DNA of 64,000 nucleotides from Opitutaceae bacterium. GTDB lineage: Bacteria > Verrucomicrobiota > Verrucomicrobiia > Opitutales > Opitutaceae. Both the position numbers and the translations under genes were made by a program. This document shows, in pieces, positions 25,113-34,733 of the stretch (its first letter is position 1; each line of letters begins with the position of its first letter). Location: the NCBI GenBank assembly GCA_016795545.1, contig JAEUGX010000015.1, positions 2,501-66,500 of the forward strand, given 5' to 3'. The notes under the pieces were generated by a model. The model was given only the letters and a program-made list of their open reading frames with translations. It had not been told where the DNA came from and made no database searches.

Positions 25113-26764
25113 GCGCCTTCAATCTGCTCAGCCACGCGGGCCGCACCAAGGACATCATCACGGTCCTGGCCCGTCACGGCTTTGCGGACCTGCTCAACCA
25201 GATCGAGCTGCCCGGCACGATCTGGGAACGCATGATCCCGCGGCCCGCCGAGACGCTCCGCACGGAGGAGCGCCTGCGCCGCGCCGCGGAGGAGCTTGGT
25301 CCCGCGTTCGTGAAGCTGGGACAGATCCTCTCCATGCGCCCGGACCTGCTCCCGCACGCCTACGTGCTCGAGCTGCGCCAGCTGCAGAACAACGTCCAGG
25401 CCCGGCCCTTTGCGGAGATGCGCCCGGTCCTGCTCGAGGGCCTCGGCACGGATCCCGAACGGATCTTCTCCGCGTTCGACGAGGAACCCGCCGCCAGCGC
25501 CTCGCTCGCCCAGGTCTATTTCGCCCGCCTGCGCTCCGGCAGCCAGCCGGTGGCCGTCAAGATCCAGCGGCCCGACGTGCAGCGCACCGTCCAGATCGAC
25601 CTCGACCTCGCCGCCTGGCTGGCGGCACAGGTCCACAAGCACGTGGCCGCCCTCCGCCCGTTCGACTTGCCCGCGGCCCTCGACGAGGCCCGCCGGGGCA
25701 TGCTCTACGAGCTCGATTTCCGCCACGAAGCGCGCAACCAGGAGTACTTCAACACCCTCAATCCGCACCCGGAGCAGGTTTTCGCGCCGAAGGTCTATCC
25801 CGAGCACAGCAGCGAGCGCGTGCTCGTGATGGAGCGCATCGAGGGCCACCCCGTCGGCCGCAGCCCGCTGCCGCTCGCCCAGCGCCGCGAGATCGCCACC
25901 CACGGCGCCCAGTCGCTCGTCCGGCAGGTCCTGCTCTCCGGCTTTTTCCACGCCGACCCCCACGCCGGCAACGTCCTCGTGACCCCCGACGGCCGCCTGT
26001 GCCTGCTCGACTGGGGCCTCGCCGGCCACCTCACCCGCCGCCTGCGCTACGCGTTGGCCGACCTCTGGCTGGCGGCCGTCGAGCAGGACGCGGAGCGCAT
26101 CGTGCAGATCGCGGCCGACCTGGCCCCGCCGGAGGCGCGCCCCGACCTGCGCGCCATGGAGAAGGAAATCACCCTCACGCTGCGCGAGGAGCTGAACTTC
26201 AGCATCAACCAGCAGCAGCTCGGCCGGGCCATGCTCAAGCTGCTGTTCATCTTCGGCCAGAACGGCATCAAGCTCTCCCGCGATTATTCCCTCATGGCCA
26301 AGGCCGTCCTCTCCATCGAGGAGGTCGGCCGCACGCTCGACCCGGAATTCGACCTCCGCAGCCGGATGCAGCCCATCATGCTGGAGCTGCGCCGCGAACG
26401 GCTCAACCCGCGGACCATGCTGCGCCGCACGCGCGAAGTCCTGCACGAGGCGGTCCTCGGACTCCAGGAGCTGCCGCTCGAGCTGCGGCGGCTGGCCCGC
26501 CGGCTCGAGTACGACAACCTCACCATCAACTTCCAGCACCGCGGCCTGGAGCGGATCGACGAATCGCTCCGGACCGCTTCAAACCGCATCGCGCTCGGCG
26601 TCATCATCGGCTCGCTGATCATCGGCTCCTCCCTGATCGTGACCACCCGGATCCCGCCGTACTTCCTCGGCTACCCCGCGCTGGGCATCGTCGGCTTCCT
26701 CCTGTCCGCCATGCTCGGCTTCTGGATCGCCTGGGACATCATCCGCCGCGGCGGGCACAAGTGA
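25109..26764 (+). CDS. UbiB/ABC1 family atypical protein kinase-like protein
   Basis: 551 residues from a GTG start that overlaps the previous stop. ABC1/UbiB fold: an N-terminal KxGQ-type segment EELGPAFVKLGQILSMRPDLLP, then ASASLAQVYFARL, VAVKIQRPDV (VAIK-type Lys), HADPHAGNVLV (catalytic loop) and LLDWGLAG (DFG-like). Two membrane helices close the C-terminus (about 495-545). UbiB proteins support ubiquinone/menaquinone synthesis or lipid extraction with an unusual ATPase activity. The tight coupling to a phasin-like gene is a recurring pair in bacteria. Confidence 0.92.
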   Translation: MSAFNLLSHAGRTKDIITVLARHGFADLLNQIELPGTIWERMIPRPAETLRTEERLRRAAEELGPAFVKLGQILSMRPDLLPHAYVLELRQLQNNVQARPFAEMRPVLLEGLGTDPERIFSAFDEEPAASASLAQVYFARLRSGSQPVAVKIQRPDVQRTVQIDLDLAAWLAAQVHKHVAALRPFDLPAALDEARRGMLYELDFRHEARNQEYFNTLNPHPEQVFAPKVYPEHSSERVLVMERIEGHPVGRSPLPLAQRREIATHGAQSLVRQVLLSGFFHADPHAGNVLVTPDGRLCLLDWGLAGHLTRRLRYALADLWLAAVEQDAERIVQIAADLAPPEARPDLRAMEKEITLTLREELNFSINQQQLGRAMLKLLFIFGQNGIKLSRDYSLMAKAVLSIEEVGRTLDPEFDLRSRMQPIMLELRRERLNPRTMLRRTREVLHEAVLGLQELPLELRRLARRLEYDNLTINFQHRGLERIDESLRTASNRIALGVIIGSLIIGSSLIVTTRIPPYFLGYPALGIVGFLLSAMLGFWIAWDIIRRGGHK

Positions 26765-26834
26765 CCGCGCCCTGAGCCCGGCGCCGCCCGGTATGCAGTT
26801 GCGGACGCGGCCGGGCCGTGTACAGAGCACGGGC

Positions 26835-29420
26835 ATGGCTGAACCCGCCGCCGCCCTCGCTCCCGCCTCCCCGCCCGCCGTCCTGGCGCGGCCGGAGCTG
26901 CTGGCGCCCGCCGGCGACTGGGAATGCGCCCGGGCCGCGGTCGAAAACGGCGCCGACGCCATCTACTTCGGGCTCGAGCGCTTCAACGCGCGGATGCGCG
27001 CCCGCAACTTCACCGTCGCCGACCTCCCCCGGCTGATGAACTACCTCCACCGCCGCGGCGTGCGGGGCTACGTGACCTTCAACACCCTGGTGTTCGCCGA
27101 CGAGCTGGCGGACGCGGCCGACTACCTCCGCTCCATCATCGCCGCCGGGGTCGACGCCGCCATTGTCCAGGACGTCGGGGTCTGCCGGCTCATCCGCGAC
27201 CTGTCGCCGGACTTCCCCATCCATACCTCCACCCAGATGACCGTCACCAGCGCCGCCGGCGTGGCCTTCGCCCGCGAGCTGGGGGCCGACCTGGTCGTGC
27301 TCGCCCGCGAGAACTCGCTGGCCGAAATCGCCGCCATCCAGGCCGCGCAGCGGGCCGCCGCGGCCGGGGCAACGCCGGTCCGGCCGCTGCCGCTCGAGGT
27401 CTTTGTCCACGGCGCGCTGTGCGTGGCCTATTCCGGCCAGTGCCTCACCAGCGAGTCGCTCGGCGGCCGCTCGGCGAACCGCGGTGAATGCGCGCAGGCC
27501 TGCCGCCTCCCCTATGAGCTGGTGGCCGACGGCCAGACCGTCGAGCTCGGCGACCGGCGCTACCTCCTCAGCCCCCAGGACCTCGCGGGCTTGCCCGTGC
27601 TGCCCGACCTCGTGCGGGCCGGCGTGGCCTCGCTCAAGATCGAGGGCCGGCTGAAGAGCCCCGAATACGTGGCCAGCATCACCCGCGTGTACCGCCGGGC
27701 CCTGGACGCGGCCATGGCCGCCGGACAAGCCGGGCAGGCCGACCCGGCGCCGGACCCCGCCGCCCAGTACGAGTTGCAGATGGCCTTTTCCCGCGGCCTC
27801 TACCCGGGCTGGTTCCGGGGCGTCCAGAACCAGGAACTGGCCCATGCGCGGTTCGGCACCAAGCGCGGCGTCTACCTCGGCCAGGTCGGGCGCGTCGGCC
27901 CCGACGGCGTCACCCTGCGGCTCGAGGGGCCCGCCAAACCCGGCGACGGCGTCGTCTTCGACGCGGGACGCCCTGAGGAACGCGAGGAGGGCGGACGCAT
28001 CTACTTTGTCGACGCGCGCGGCGACGAGACGCTCCTGCGCTTCGGGCGCGGCGACGTCGACTTCTCCCGCGTGCGGCCGGGCGACCGCGTGTGGAAGACC
28101 AGCGATCCCGAACTCGAGCGGCGGATCCGCCAGACCTACGAGGGCGACCAGGTCCGCTTCCGGCGCGGGCTCACCCTGGAGGTGCACGGCCACGCCGGCG
28201 GACCGCTGACCCTCCTTGCCCGCGACGAGGACGGCCACGTCGCCCGCGCCGAGTCCACGGTGCCGCTGGCCCGCGCCGACCGGCAGCCGCTGACCTCCGC
28301 GCGCCTGACCGACCAGCTCGGCCGGCTCGGCGGCACGCCCTTCATCCTCGCCGCCCTCGCCAACCGCCTGGAGGGCGACGTCATCCTGCCCGTCAAGGAG
28401 CTGAACGAGCTGCGCCGCCGGGTCGTCGCCGACCTCGATGCCCTCCGCGCCGCCCCGCGCCGCTGGCGCCTGCTGGCGCCGCGCACAGGGGAAGCCGGCG
28501 CGGGGGATTCCGGCGGGACGGCGCCCGCCGCGGAGCCGGAGATCGTCGCCGTCATCCGCGAACTCCCGCAGCTGGCGGCCGCGTGGTCCGCCGGCGCCCG
28601 CACCCTTTACTGCGAGTTCGAGAACCCCAAGCTCTACCGGGAGGCCGTGCAGCAGTTTCGCGCGCTGCAGGCGGCCGCGCCCCCCGGGCCGGCGCCGGCC
28701 TCGGTCTGGGTCGCCGCCCCGCGCGTCTTCAAGCCCGGCGAAGACTGGATCCTGCGGCAGGTGCTGTCCTCCGACGCCGACGGCTATCTCGTGCGCAACT
28801 TCGACCACCTCCAGTGGTTCGCCGGCCGGCGCCGCCGCGGCGACTTCTCGCTGAACGTCGCCAACCCCCTCACCGCCGACCACTTCATCCGGCGCCACGG
28901 CCTCGAGCGGGTGACCGCGTCGTACGACCTCAACATCCAGCAACTCGAAGTCCTCCTGCGCCAGGCGCCCGCCGGCTGGTTCGACATCACGATCCACCAG
29001 CACATGCCGATGTTTCACATGGAGCACTGCGTCTTCTGCGCGTTCCTCTCGACCGGCAAGGATTACCGCGACTGCGGCCGGCCGTGCGACCGGCACCGCG
29101 TCGCCCTCCGCGACCGCGTCGGCGCCGAACACCCCCTCAAGGCCGACGCCGGCTGCCGCAACACCGTCTACAACAGCCGCGCCCAGACCGGCGCGGAGTA
29201 CGCCGGCCGCCTGCTCGCGCTCGGCGCCCGCTCTTTCCGCATCGAGTTCCTCAACGAAGATCCCGCCGCAGTGCACGCGACCGTCGACCGCTACCGGCAA
29301 CTGCTGGCCGGCCGGATCAGCGGCGCCGACCTGTGGAAGGAATTCAAGCTCATCAACCAACTCGGGGTCACCCGGGGCCAGATGGAGACCGCCCCGCGAA
29401 CCCTGCCCCGCAAGGGCTGA
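26835..29420 (+). CDS. Peptidase U32 family protein, long form with DUF3656 and second Cys cluster
   Basis: 861 residues from ATG 26835. The N-terminal U32 domain is ELLAPAGDWECARAAVENGADAIYFGLERFNARMRARNFT, with HTSTQMTVTSAAGVAFARELGA and the Cys-rich block FVHGALCVAYSGQCLTSESLGGRSANRGECAQACRLPYEL. U32 proteins of this group (RlhA, TrhP, UbiU/V) bind a 4Fe-4S cluster and hydroxylate RNA bases or quinone precursors. The middle region (about 300-500) fits DUF3656. A second Cys cluster (HMEHCVFCAFLSTGKDYRDCGRPCDRH) ends the protein. The call as 23S rRNA C2501 hydroxylase (RlhA-like) is plausible but not certain. Confidence 0.88.
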   Translation: MAEPAAALAPASPPAVLARPELLAPAGDWECARAAVENGADAIYFGLERFNARMRARNFTVADLPRLMNYLHRRGVRGYVTFNTLVFADELADAADYLRSIIAAGVDAAIVQDVGVCRLIRDLSPDFPIHTSTQMTVTSAAGVAFARELGADLVVLARENSLAEIAAIQAAQRAAAAGATPVRPLPLEVFVHGALCVAYSGQCLTSESLGGRSANRGECAQACRLPYELVADGQTVELGDRRYLLSPQDLAGLPVLPDLVRAGVASLKIEGRLKSPEYVASITRVYRRALDAAMAAGQAGQADPAPDPAAQYELQMAFSRGLYPGWFRGVQNQELAHARFGTKRGVYLGQVGRVGPDGVTLRLEGPAKPGDGVVFDAGRPEEREEGGRIYFVDARGDETLLRFGRGDVDFSRVRPGDRVWKTSDPELERRIRQTYEGDQVRFRRGLTLEVHGHAGGPLTLLARDEDGHVARAESTVPLARADRQPLTSARLTDQLGRLGGTPFILAALANRLEGDVILPVKELNELRRRVVADLDALRAAPRRWRLLAPRTGEAGAGDSGGTAPAAEPEIVAVIRELPQLAAAWSAGARTLYCEFENPKLYREAVQQFRALQAAAPPGPAPASVWVAAPRVFKPGEDWILRQVLSSDADGYLVRNFDHLQWFAGRRRRGDFSLNVANPLTADHFIRRHGLERVTASYDLNIQQLEVLLRQAPAGWFDITIHQHMPMFHMEHCVFCAFLSTGKDYRDCGRPCDRHRVALRDRVGAEHPLKADAGCRNTVYNSRAQTGAEYAGRLLALGARSFRIEFLNEDPAAVHATVDRYRQLLAGRISGADLWKEFKLINQLGVTRGQMETAPRTLPRKG

Positions 29421-29588
29421 CCCGCCCCCCCTCCGCCGGCGCAGCGCGGGCCCCGAGGTGTACGATGCAATAAGGTCCTCCACTAGCGCCAATTAGCCGG
29501 AGCCAAAGAAACGGAGGTCAGGGTGATTAACCACATCTATTTTGTCGCGTCGGGGTGAGACCGCCTCCTAGGCTGCCGGCTTTCCTGC

Positions 29589-30809
29589 ATGAGCGCCACC
29601 CCGGAAAACCCCGCCAAGCCCGCCGCGACCACTCCGCCGCTGCCCAACGACCTGGAGATCAAGGACGCACGGATCATTTTTGAGCCCATCTGGGACGACC
29701 TCGAGTCGCACTTCGGCCGCCAGCATCTGCGTTTCCCGAAGGAGATCATCCTGCTCGGCGGTGCGCCCGGCGCGGGCAAGGGCACCAACACCGCCTTCAT
29801 CGCCAAGACCCGCGGGCTCACCTGCCAGCCGATCGTGATGAGCTCGCTGCTCGACACGCCGGAGATGAAGAAGGTCAAGGACGCCGGCAACATGATCGGC
29901 GACCGCGAGGTGCTCGCCGTCCTCCTGCGGCAGCTGCTCAAGCCCGAATACCGCGACGGCGTCATCCTCGACGGCTTCCCCCGCACCACCGTGCAGGTCG
30001 AGTGCCTCAAGATGCTTTACGAGAAGATGACCCAGCTTTGGCGCGAGTACTACGGCACCCCGCTGGCCATCCACTTCCGCCAGCCGGTCATCCAGATCAT
30101 CGTGCTCTTCGTCGACGAGAAGGAGAGCGTCGCCCGCCAGCTCAAGCGCGGCCGCGAGGTCCTCGCCCACAACGAGGAGGTTCGCCGCACCGGCCACGGC
30201 CGGCTGCTCGAGGAGCGCGCGACCGACTTCGACGAGAAGCTGGCCCGCCGGCGCTACCAGGTGTTCAAGCAGCAGACCTGGGACGCGCTGCTCTCCCTCA
30301 AGGACATCTTCTACTACCACCTGATCAACGCGCAGGACACCATCGCCGAGGTCGAGAAAAACATCCTGCAGGAGCTCGAGTACCAGAGCTCCCTCGAGCT
30401 CGACCCGCGCACCTATGATCGCCTCCGCACCCTTCCGCTCGCCAGCGAGATCGTCGTCCACGCGCGGCAGGAGCTGGTCAAGCGGCTCGACGGCTACGAG
30501 CTGACCCAGCCCGATCTCTTCCAGCGGGTCGTCACCTTCATCGAGAAGCGGCTGATGCCCATCGTGCTCCGGCACGCGCTCTCGGGCCATTCGAACATCA
30601 ACAGCGAGGACCCCGTGCTCGACGAACCCCAGGCCCTCGCCATGCTGATCGACATCTTCTCCGAACGCGGCTACCACGCCGTCGTCGACGTGCACCGCAT
30701 CGAGGTGCCCGACCACGTCGACCTGGCCACCGGCAAGATCACGTGCCGGATCAAGAAGGTCTACCGGATGATCATCCGCTTCAAGGGTTCGGAGATCCGC
30801 CGCGGCTAG
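29589..30809 (+). CDS. Adenylate-kinase-like nucleoside monophosphate kinase with C-terminal extension
   Basis: 406 residues, about twice an ordinary adenylate kinase. The kinase core holds P-loop GGAPGAGKGT (about 57-66), LDGFPRT (about 127-132), VDEKESVARQLKRG and DFDEKLARRRYQVF (LID/core). The core includes an extra segment MTQLWREYYGTPLAIHFRQPVIQ between the NMP-binding part and the VDEKE strand. The last ~190 residues (from about 220) have no recognised domain. NMP kinases transfer phosphate from ATP to AMP or other NMPs. It lies 151 nt upstream of pyruvate carboxylase on the same strand. Confidence 0.78.
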   Translation: MSATPENPAKPAATTPPLPNDLEIKDARIIFEPIWDDLESHFGRQHLRFPKEIILLGGAPGAGKGTNTAFIAKTRGLTCQPIVMSSLLDTPEMKKVKDAGNMIGDREVLAVLLRQLLKPEYRDGVILDGFPRTTVQVECLKMLYEKMTQLWREYYGTPLAIHFRQPVIQIIVLFVDEKESVARQLKRGREVLAHNEEVRRTGHGRLLEERATDFDEKLARRRYQVFKQQTWDALLSLKDIFYYHLINAQDTIAEVEKNILQELEYQSSLELDPRTYDRLRTLPLASEIVVHARQELVKRLDGYELTQPDLFQRVVTFIEKRLMPIVLRHALSGHSNINSEDPVLDEPQALAMLIDIFSERGYHAVVDVHRIEVPDHVDLATGKITCRIKKVYRMIIRFKGSEIRRG

Positions 30810-30960
30810 CCCCAGCCCCGCCGCGGGCCCCGCCCCCGCCAAGGTTCCCCGACCTGCAGCCCTGCCGGCCTTCGGCTTTCCGCCCCGCCAGACCTTCCGA
30901 CCTTCGACTTTCAGACTTTCCCCCCTTCCGCCCTCCGCCTCCCGCCCCGCCCTCCTTCCC

Positions 30961-33900
30961 ATGTCCGCCGGCCGCAAGCTTCTCGTCGCCAACCGCAGTG
31001 AAATCGCCACGCGCGTCTTCCGTTCCGCCACCGAGCTGGGGCTGCGGACCGTGGCCATCTACGCCCAGGAAGACCGCTTCGGGGTACACCGCTTCAAGGC
31101 CGACGAGGCCTACCTGGTCGGCCGCGGCCGCGGACCGGTCGCCGCCTACCTCGACATCGAGGGCATCGTCGCGCTCGCCAAGTCGAAGGGGGTCGACCTC
31201 ATCCATCCCGGCTATGGCTTCCTGTCGGAGAACGCCGCGTTCGCCCGCGCCTGCGCGGCGGCCGGCCTGACCTTCGTCGGACCGCGCCCGGAGCTGCTCG
31301 ACCTGATGGGCGACAAGACCGCCGCCCGGCGGCTGGCGCAGAAGCTCGCGGTGCCCGTGCTCCCCGGCACGGAGGAGCCCGTGACCGATCCCGCCGAGGC
31401 GCTCCGCCGCGCCAAGGAGATCGGCTTCCCCCTCATCATCAAGGCCGCCTTCGGCGGCGGCGGCCGCGGCATGCGCGTCGTCCACCAGGCCGCCGACCTC
31501 AAGGCCCGCCTCGAGGAAGCCCAGGGCGAGGCCGCCACGGCGTTTGGCAACCCCGCGGTCTTCCTCGAAAAGTTCGTCTCCCGCGCCAAGCACATCGAGG
31601 TGCAGGTGCTCGGCGACCGCCACGGCAACGCCATCCACCTGCACGAGCGCGACTGCTCCGTGCAGCGCCGGCACCAGAAGGTCATTGAGATCGCCCCTTC
31701 CGTCGACCTCCCGGCCGACGTCCGCGCCGCCCTCTGCGACGCCTCGGTCCGCCTCGCTCGCGAGATCCGCTACGACAATGCGGGCACGATGGAATTCCTC
31801 GTCAACGCCGACGACCCGCGCGAGTGGTACTTCATCGAGATGAACCCGCGCATCCAGGTGGAGCACACCGTGACCGAGGTCATCACCGGCCTGGACCTCG
31901 TGCGCGCCCAGATCCTCATCGCCCAGGGCCACGCGCTCCACAGCCCGGAGGTCGGCATGCCCGCCCAGGCCGACGTGCCCCGGCGCGGCTACGCGGTGCA
32001 GTGCCGCGTCACCACCGAGGACCCCGCGAACAAGTTCACGCCCGACTACGGCAAGATCCTCAACTACCGCAACGCCGCCGGCCTCGGCATCCGGCTCGAC
32101 GAGGGCATGGGCGACACGGGCAGCGTCATCACCCCGTTCTACGACTCGCTCCTCGTCAAGATCACGGCCTCCGCCCCCACCTTCGACCTCGCCCTGGCCC
32201 GCATGGGCCGCGCGCTCTCGGAGTTCCGCATCCGCGGCGTGAAGACCAACATCCCCTTCCTCGAGAACGTCATCACCCATCCGGTGTTCAAGTCCGGCGC
32301 GGCCACCACCGGCCTGATCGACTCGACCCCCGCCCTCTTCGAGTTCAAGGCCCGCCGCGACCGCGCCAGCAAGCTCCTGGCGTTCCTCGGCGACGTCACG
32401 GTCAACGGCAACCCGCAGCTCAAGGGCCGCCGGCCCACCAAGGTGCCGCCGGCGCCCACCGCCCCCGCCGTCGACCTCGCCCTCCCGGTGCCGGCGGGCT
32501 CGCGCGACCGGCTCAAGCAGCTCGGGCCCGAGAAGTTCGCCCGGTGGGTGCGCGCCCAGAAGGCGCTCCTCGTCACCGACACCACCCTCCGCGACGCCCA
32601 CCAGTCGCTGATGGCCGCCCGCCTGCGCACGCACGACATGCTGGCCGTGGCCGACGCCGTCGCCCGGCGCACGCCCGGCCTCTTCAGCCTCGAGTGCTGG
32701 GGCGGCGCCACCTTCGACACCTCGATGCGCTTCCTGCACGAGGACCCCTACGCGCGCCTCGCCCAGCTGCGCGCCCGCATCCCCAACATCTGCTTCCAGA
32801 TGCTGCTGCGCGGCGCCAATGCGGTCGGCTACAGCTTCTACCCGGACAACGTCGTCACCGGCTTCGTCCGGCACGCGGCGGACGCCGGCGTCGACATCTT
32901 CCGCGTCTTCGACTCGCTCAACTACGTGCCCAACCTGAAGGTGGCGATGAAGGCCGTGCGCCAGACCGACGCCATCTGCGAGGCCGCCATCTGCTACACC
33001 GGCGACCTCCTCGATCCGCGCCGCGAGAAGTACAGCCTCAAGTATTACGTCAAGCTCGCCCGCGAGCTCGAGTCCCTCGGCGCGCACATGATCGCGATCA
33101 AGGACATGGCGGGCCTCTGCCGGCCCTACGCCGCCACGCGCCTCATCCGGGCCCTGCGCGACGAGATCGGGCTGCCCATCCACTTCCACACGCACGACAC
33201 CAGCGGCATCGCGTCGGCCTCGATCATCGCGGCGGCCGACGCCGGCGTCGACGTCGTCGACCTGGCCCTGGCCTCGATGTCGGGCTCCACCAGCCAGCCC
33301 AACCTCAACTCGATCGTAGCCGCCCTCGCCCACACCCCGCGCGCGACCGGCCTCGACCTCGACGCCCTCAACGACTTCTCCGGCTACTGGGAGCAGGTCC
33401 GCGAGCTTTACGCCCCCTTCGACTCCAGCCCGCGCACCGGCAGCGCCGAGGTCTACCTCCACGAGATGCCCGGCGGCCAGTACACCAACCTGCGCGAGCA
33501 GGCCGAGGCCCTCGGCCTGGGCGCCCGCTGGCCCGAGGTCGTCCGCACCTACGCCGAGGTCAACCTGCTCTTCGGCGACATCGTCAAGGTCACCCCCTCC
33601 TCCAAGGTCGTCGGCGACCTCACCCTCTTCCTGGTGTCGCGCGGCATCAAGCCTGCCGACGTCCCCAACCTCGAGCCCGGCACCGCGTTCCCGGCCTCGG
33701 TCGTCGACATGCTCGCCGGCGGCCTCGGCCAGCCTCCCGGCGGCTGGCCGAAGAAGCTCCAGCGGGTGGTGCTCGGCGACCGCCAGCCCCTCAAGGGCCG
33801 ACCCGGCGCCAATCTGCCGCCCGTCAACCTGGCGAAGGAAAAGGAGGCCCTGCACGCCAAGCTGAAGCGCGAGGTCACCGACGGCGACCTGTACTGCCAC

Positions 33901-34416
33901 CTCATGTATCCCGAGGTCTTCGCCGACTACGCGCGCTTCGAGCGGACGTACGGCGACGTGAGCGTCGTCCCCAGCAACGCCTTCCTCTACGGGCTGCGCC
34001 TCGGCGAGGAGATCACCGTCGCGATCGAGGAGGGCAAGACCCTCTTCGTCAAGCTGACCGGCGCCAGCGAGGCCGACAAGGACGGCTACCGGACGCTCAC
34101 CTTCGAGCTCAACGGCCGCCCGCGCGAGACCCGCATCCTCGACACCTCCGTCCAGGTCGTGACCAAGGCCCGGGCCAAGGCCGATCCGGCCGACAGCGGC
34201 CAGATTGGCGCCCCCATCCCGGGCCTCATCACCATGCTGGCCGTCAGCGTCGGCACGAAGGTCGCCAAGGGCGACAAGCTCGTGACCCTCGAGGCCATGA
34301 AGATGCAGACCACCGTCTACGCCACCACCGACGGCATCGTCTCCGAGCTGCTCATCGCCGCCGGCGACACCGTCGAGGCCAAGGACCTCCTGCTCCGCAT
34401 CCGCCCCGCCTCCTGA
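30961..34416 (+). CDS. pyc: Pyruvate carboxylase
   Basis: 1151 residues, the usual full length for the single-chain enzyme. It carries a biotin carboxylase domain (about 1-460: [64 protein letters not shown]). The carboxyltransferase domain (about 530-820) has DTTLRDAHQSLMAARLRTHD, HFHTHDTSGIASASI, and the KDMAGL metal-site block. The biotin carrier domain has LEAMKMQT with biotinyl Lys1114. It makes oxaloacetate from pyruvate for anaplerosis and gluconeogenesis, matching growth on sugars cleaved to pyruvate and lactate. The upstream 150 nt is a strong polypyrimidine tract. Confidence 0.97.
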   Translation: MSAGRKLLVANRSEIATRVFRSATELGLRTVAIYAQEDRFGVHRFKADEAYLVGRGRGPVAAYLDIEGIVALAKSKGVDLIHPGYGFLSENAAFARACAAAGLTFVGPRPELLDLMGDKTAARRLAQKLAVPVLPGTEEPVTDPAEALRRAKEIGFPLIIKAAFGGGGRGMRVVHQAADLKARLEEAQGEAATAFGNPAVFLEKFVSRAKHIEVQVLGDRHGNAIHLHERDCSVQRRHQKVIEIAPSVDLPADVRAALCDASVRLAREIRYDNAGTMEFLVNADDPREWYFIEMNPRIQVEHTVTEVITGLDLVRAQILIAQGHALHSPEVGMPAQADVPRRGYAVQCRVTTEDPANKFTPDYGKILNYRNAAGLGIRLDEGMGDTGSVITPFYDSLLVKITASAPTFDLALARMGRALSEFRIRGVKTNIPFLENVITHPVFKSGAATTGLIDSTPALFEFKARRDRASKLLAFLGDVTVNGNPQLKGRRPTKVPPAPTAPAVDLALPVPAGSRDRLKQLGPEKFARWVRAQKALLVTDTTLRDAHQSLMAARLRTHDMLAVADAVARRTPGLFSLECWGGATFDTSMRFLHEDPYARLAQLRARIPNICFQMLLRGANAVGYSFYPDNVVTGFVRHAADAGVDIFRVFDSLNYVPNLKVAMKAVRQTDAICEAAICYTGDLLDPRREKYSLKYYVKLARELESLGAHMIAIKDMAGLCRPYAATRLIRALRDEIGLPIHFHTHDTSGIASASIIAAADAGVDVVDLALASMSGSTSQPNLNSIVAALAHTPRATGLDLDALNDFSGYWEQVRELYAPFDSSPRTGSAEVYLHEMPGGQYTNLREQAEALGLGARWPEVVRTYAEVNLLFGDIVKVTPSSKVVGDLTLFLVSRGIKPADVPNLEPGTAFPASVVDMLAGGLGQPPGGWPKKLQRVVLGDRQPLKGRPGANLPPVNLAKEKEALHAKLKREVTDGDLYCHLMYPEVFADYARFERTYGDVSVVPSNAFLYGLRLGEEITVAIEEGKTLFVKLTGASEADKDGYRTLTFELNGRPRETRILDTSVQVVTKARAKADPADSGQIGAPIPGLITMLAVSVGTKVAKGDKLVTLEAMKMQTTVYATTDGIVSELLIAAGDTVEAKDLLLRIRPAS

Positions 34417-34431
34417 ACGGAGGATTCAGTT

Positions 34432-34466
34432 GAGCGTCGAAAGCGGAAAACCCGCTTTTCGCGCTC
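34432..34466. other. Imperfect hairpin after pyc
   Basis: GAGCG-T-CGAAAGCGG pairs with CCGCTTTTCG-CGCTC across an AAAAC loop, one bulge on each side. No T-run follows, so it may be a processing or rho-assisted end rather than an intrinsic terminator. The rest of the 34417-34733 gap (317 nt) shows only short CCTT-rich stretches (34480-34510) and no gene that I can support. Confidence 0.4.
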
Positions 34467-34733
34467 CGGGACACGCCCCGGCCTTCCCCCTTCGGACATT
34501 CGCACCTTCAGCGCAGGCGTCCCGCTGAGCCGTTGAGCGCCCGCGGTTCGTGTAGCCCGAAACCCGCCAGCCGCATCAGGGCGCATTCACGTAAGGCGGC
34601 AACGGCGTCAGGGTGTGACCGAAATCGCGATAGGGCATCGCCCGCGGCTCGGCCGGATTTTCCGCCGCCAGGCGCCCGGCAGGGCGCGGCCCGGCTTCAT
34701 CCGCCAATCTGCCGCCAAGGTTGCACGCTGCTC

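Noticed and set aside
23411..26539. Very long minus-strand open frame (>1000 codons)
   Set aside because: It is antisense to the MFS, phasin-like and UbiB genes. It is open only because of high GC third-position bias, and its translation is low-complexity and lacks domain motifs.
26739..29492. Long minus-strand frame antisense to the U32 gene
   Set aside because: Composition artefact; the plus strand carries the conserved Cys blocks.
30781..33900. Very long minus-strand open frame antisense to pyc
   Set aside because: Same GC-bias artefact; pyc on the plus strand has full-length conserved motifs.
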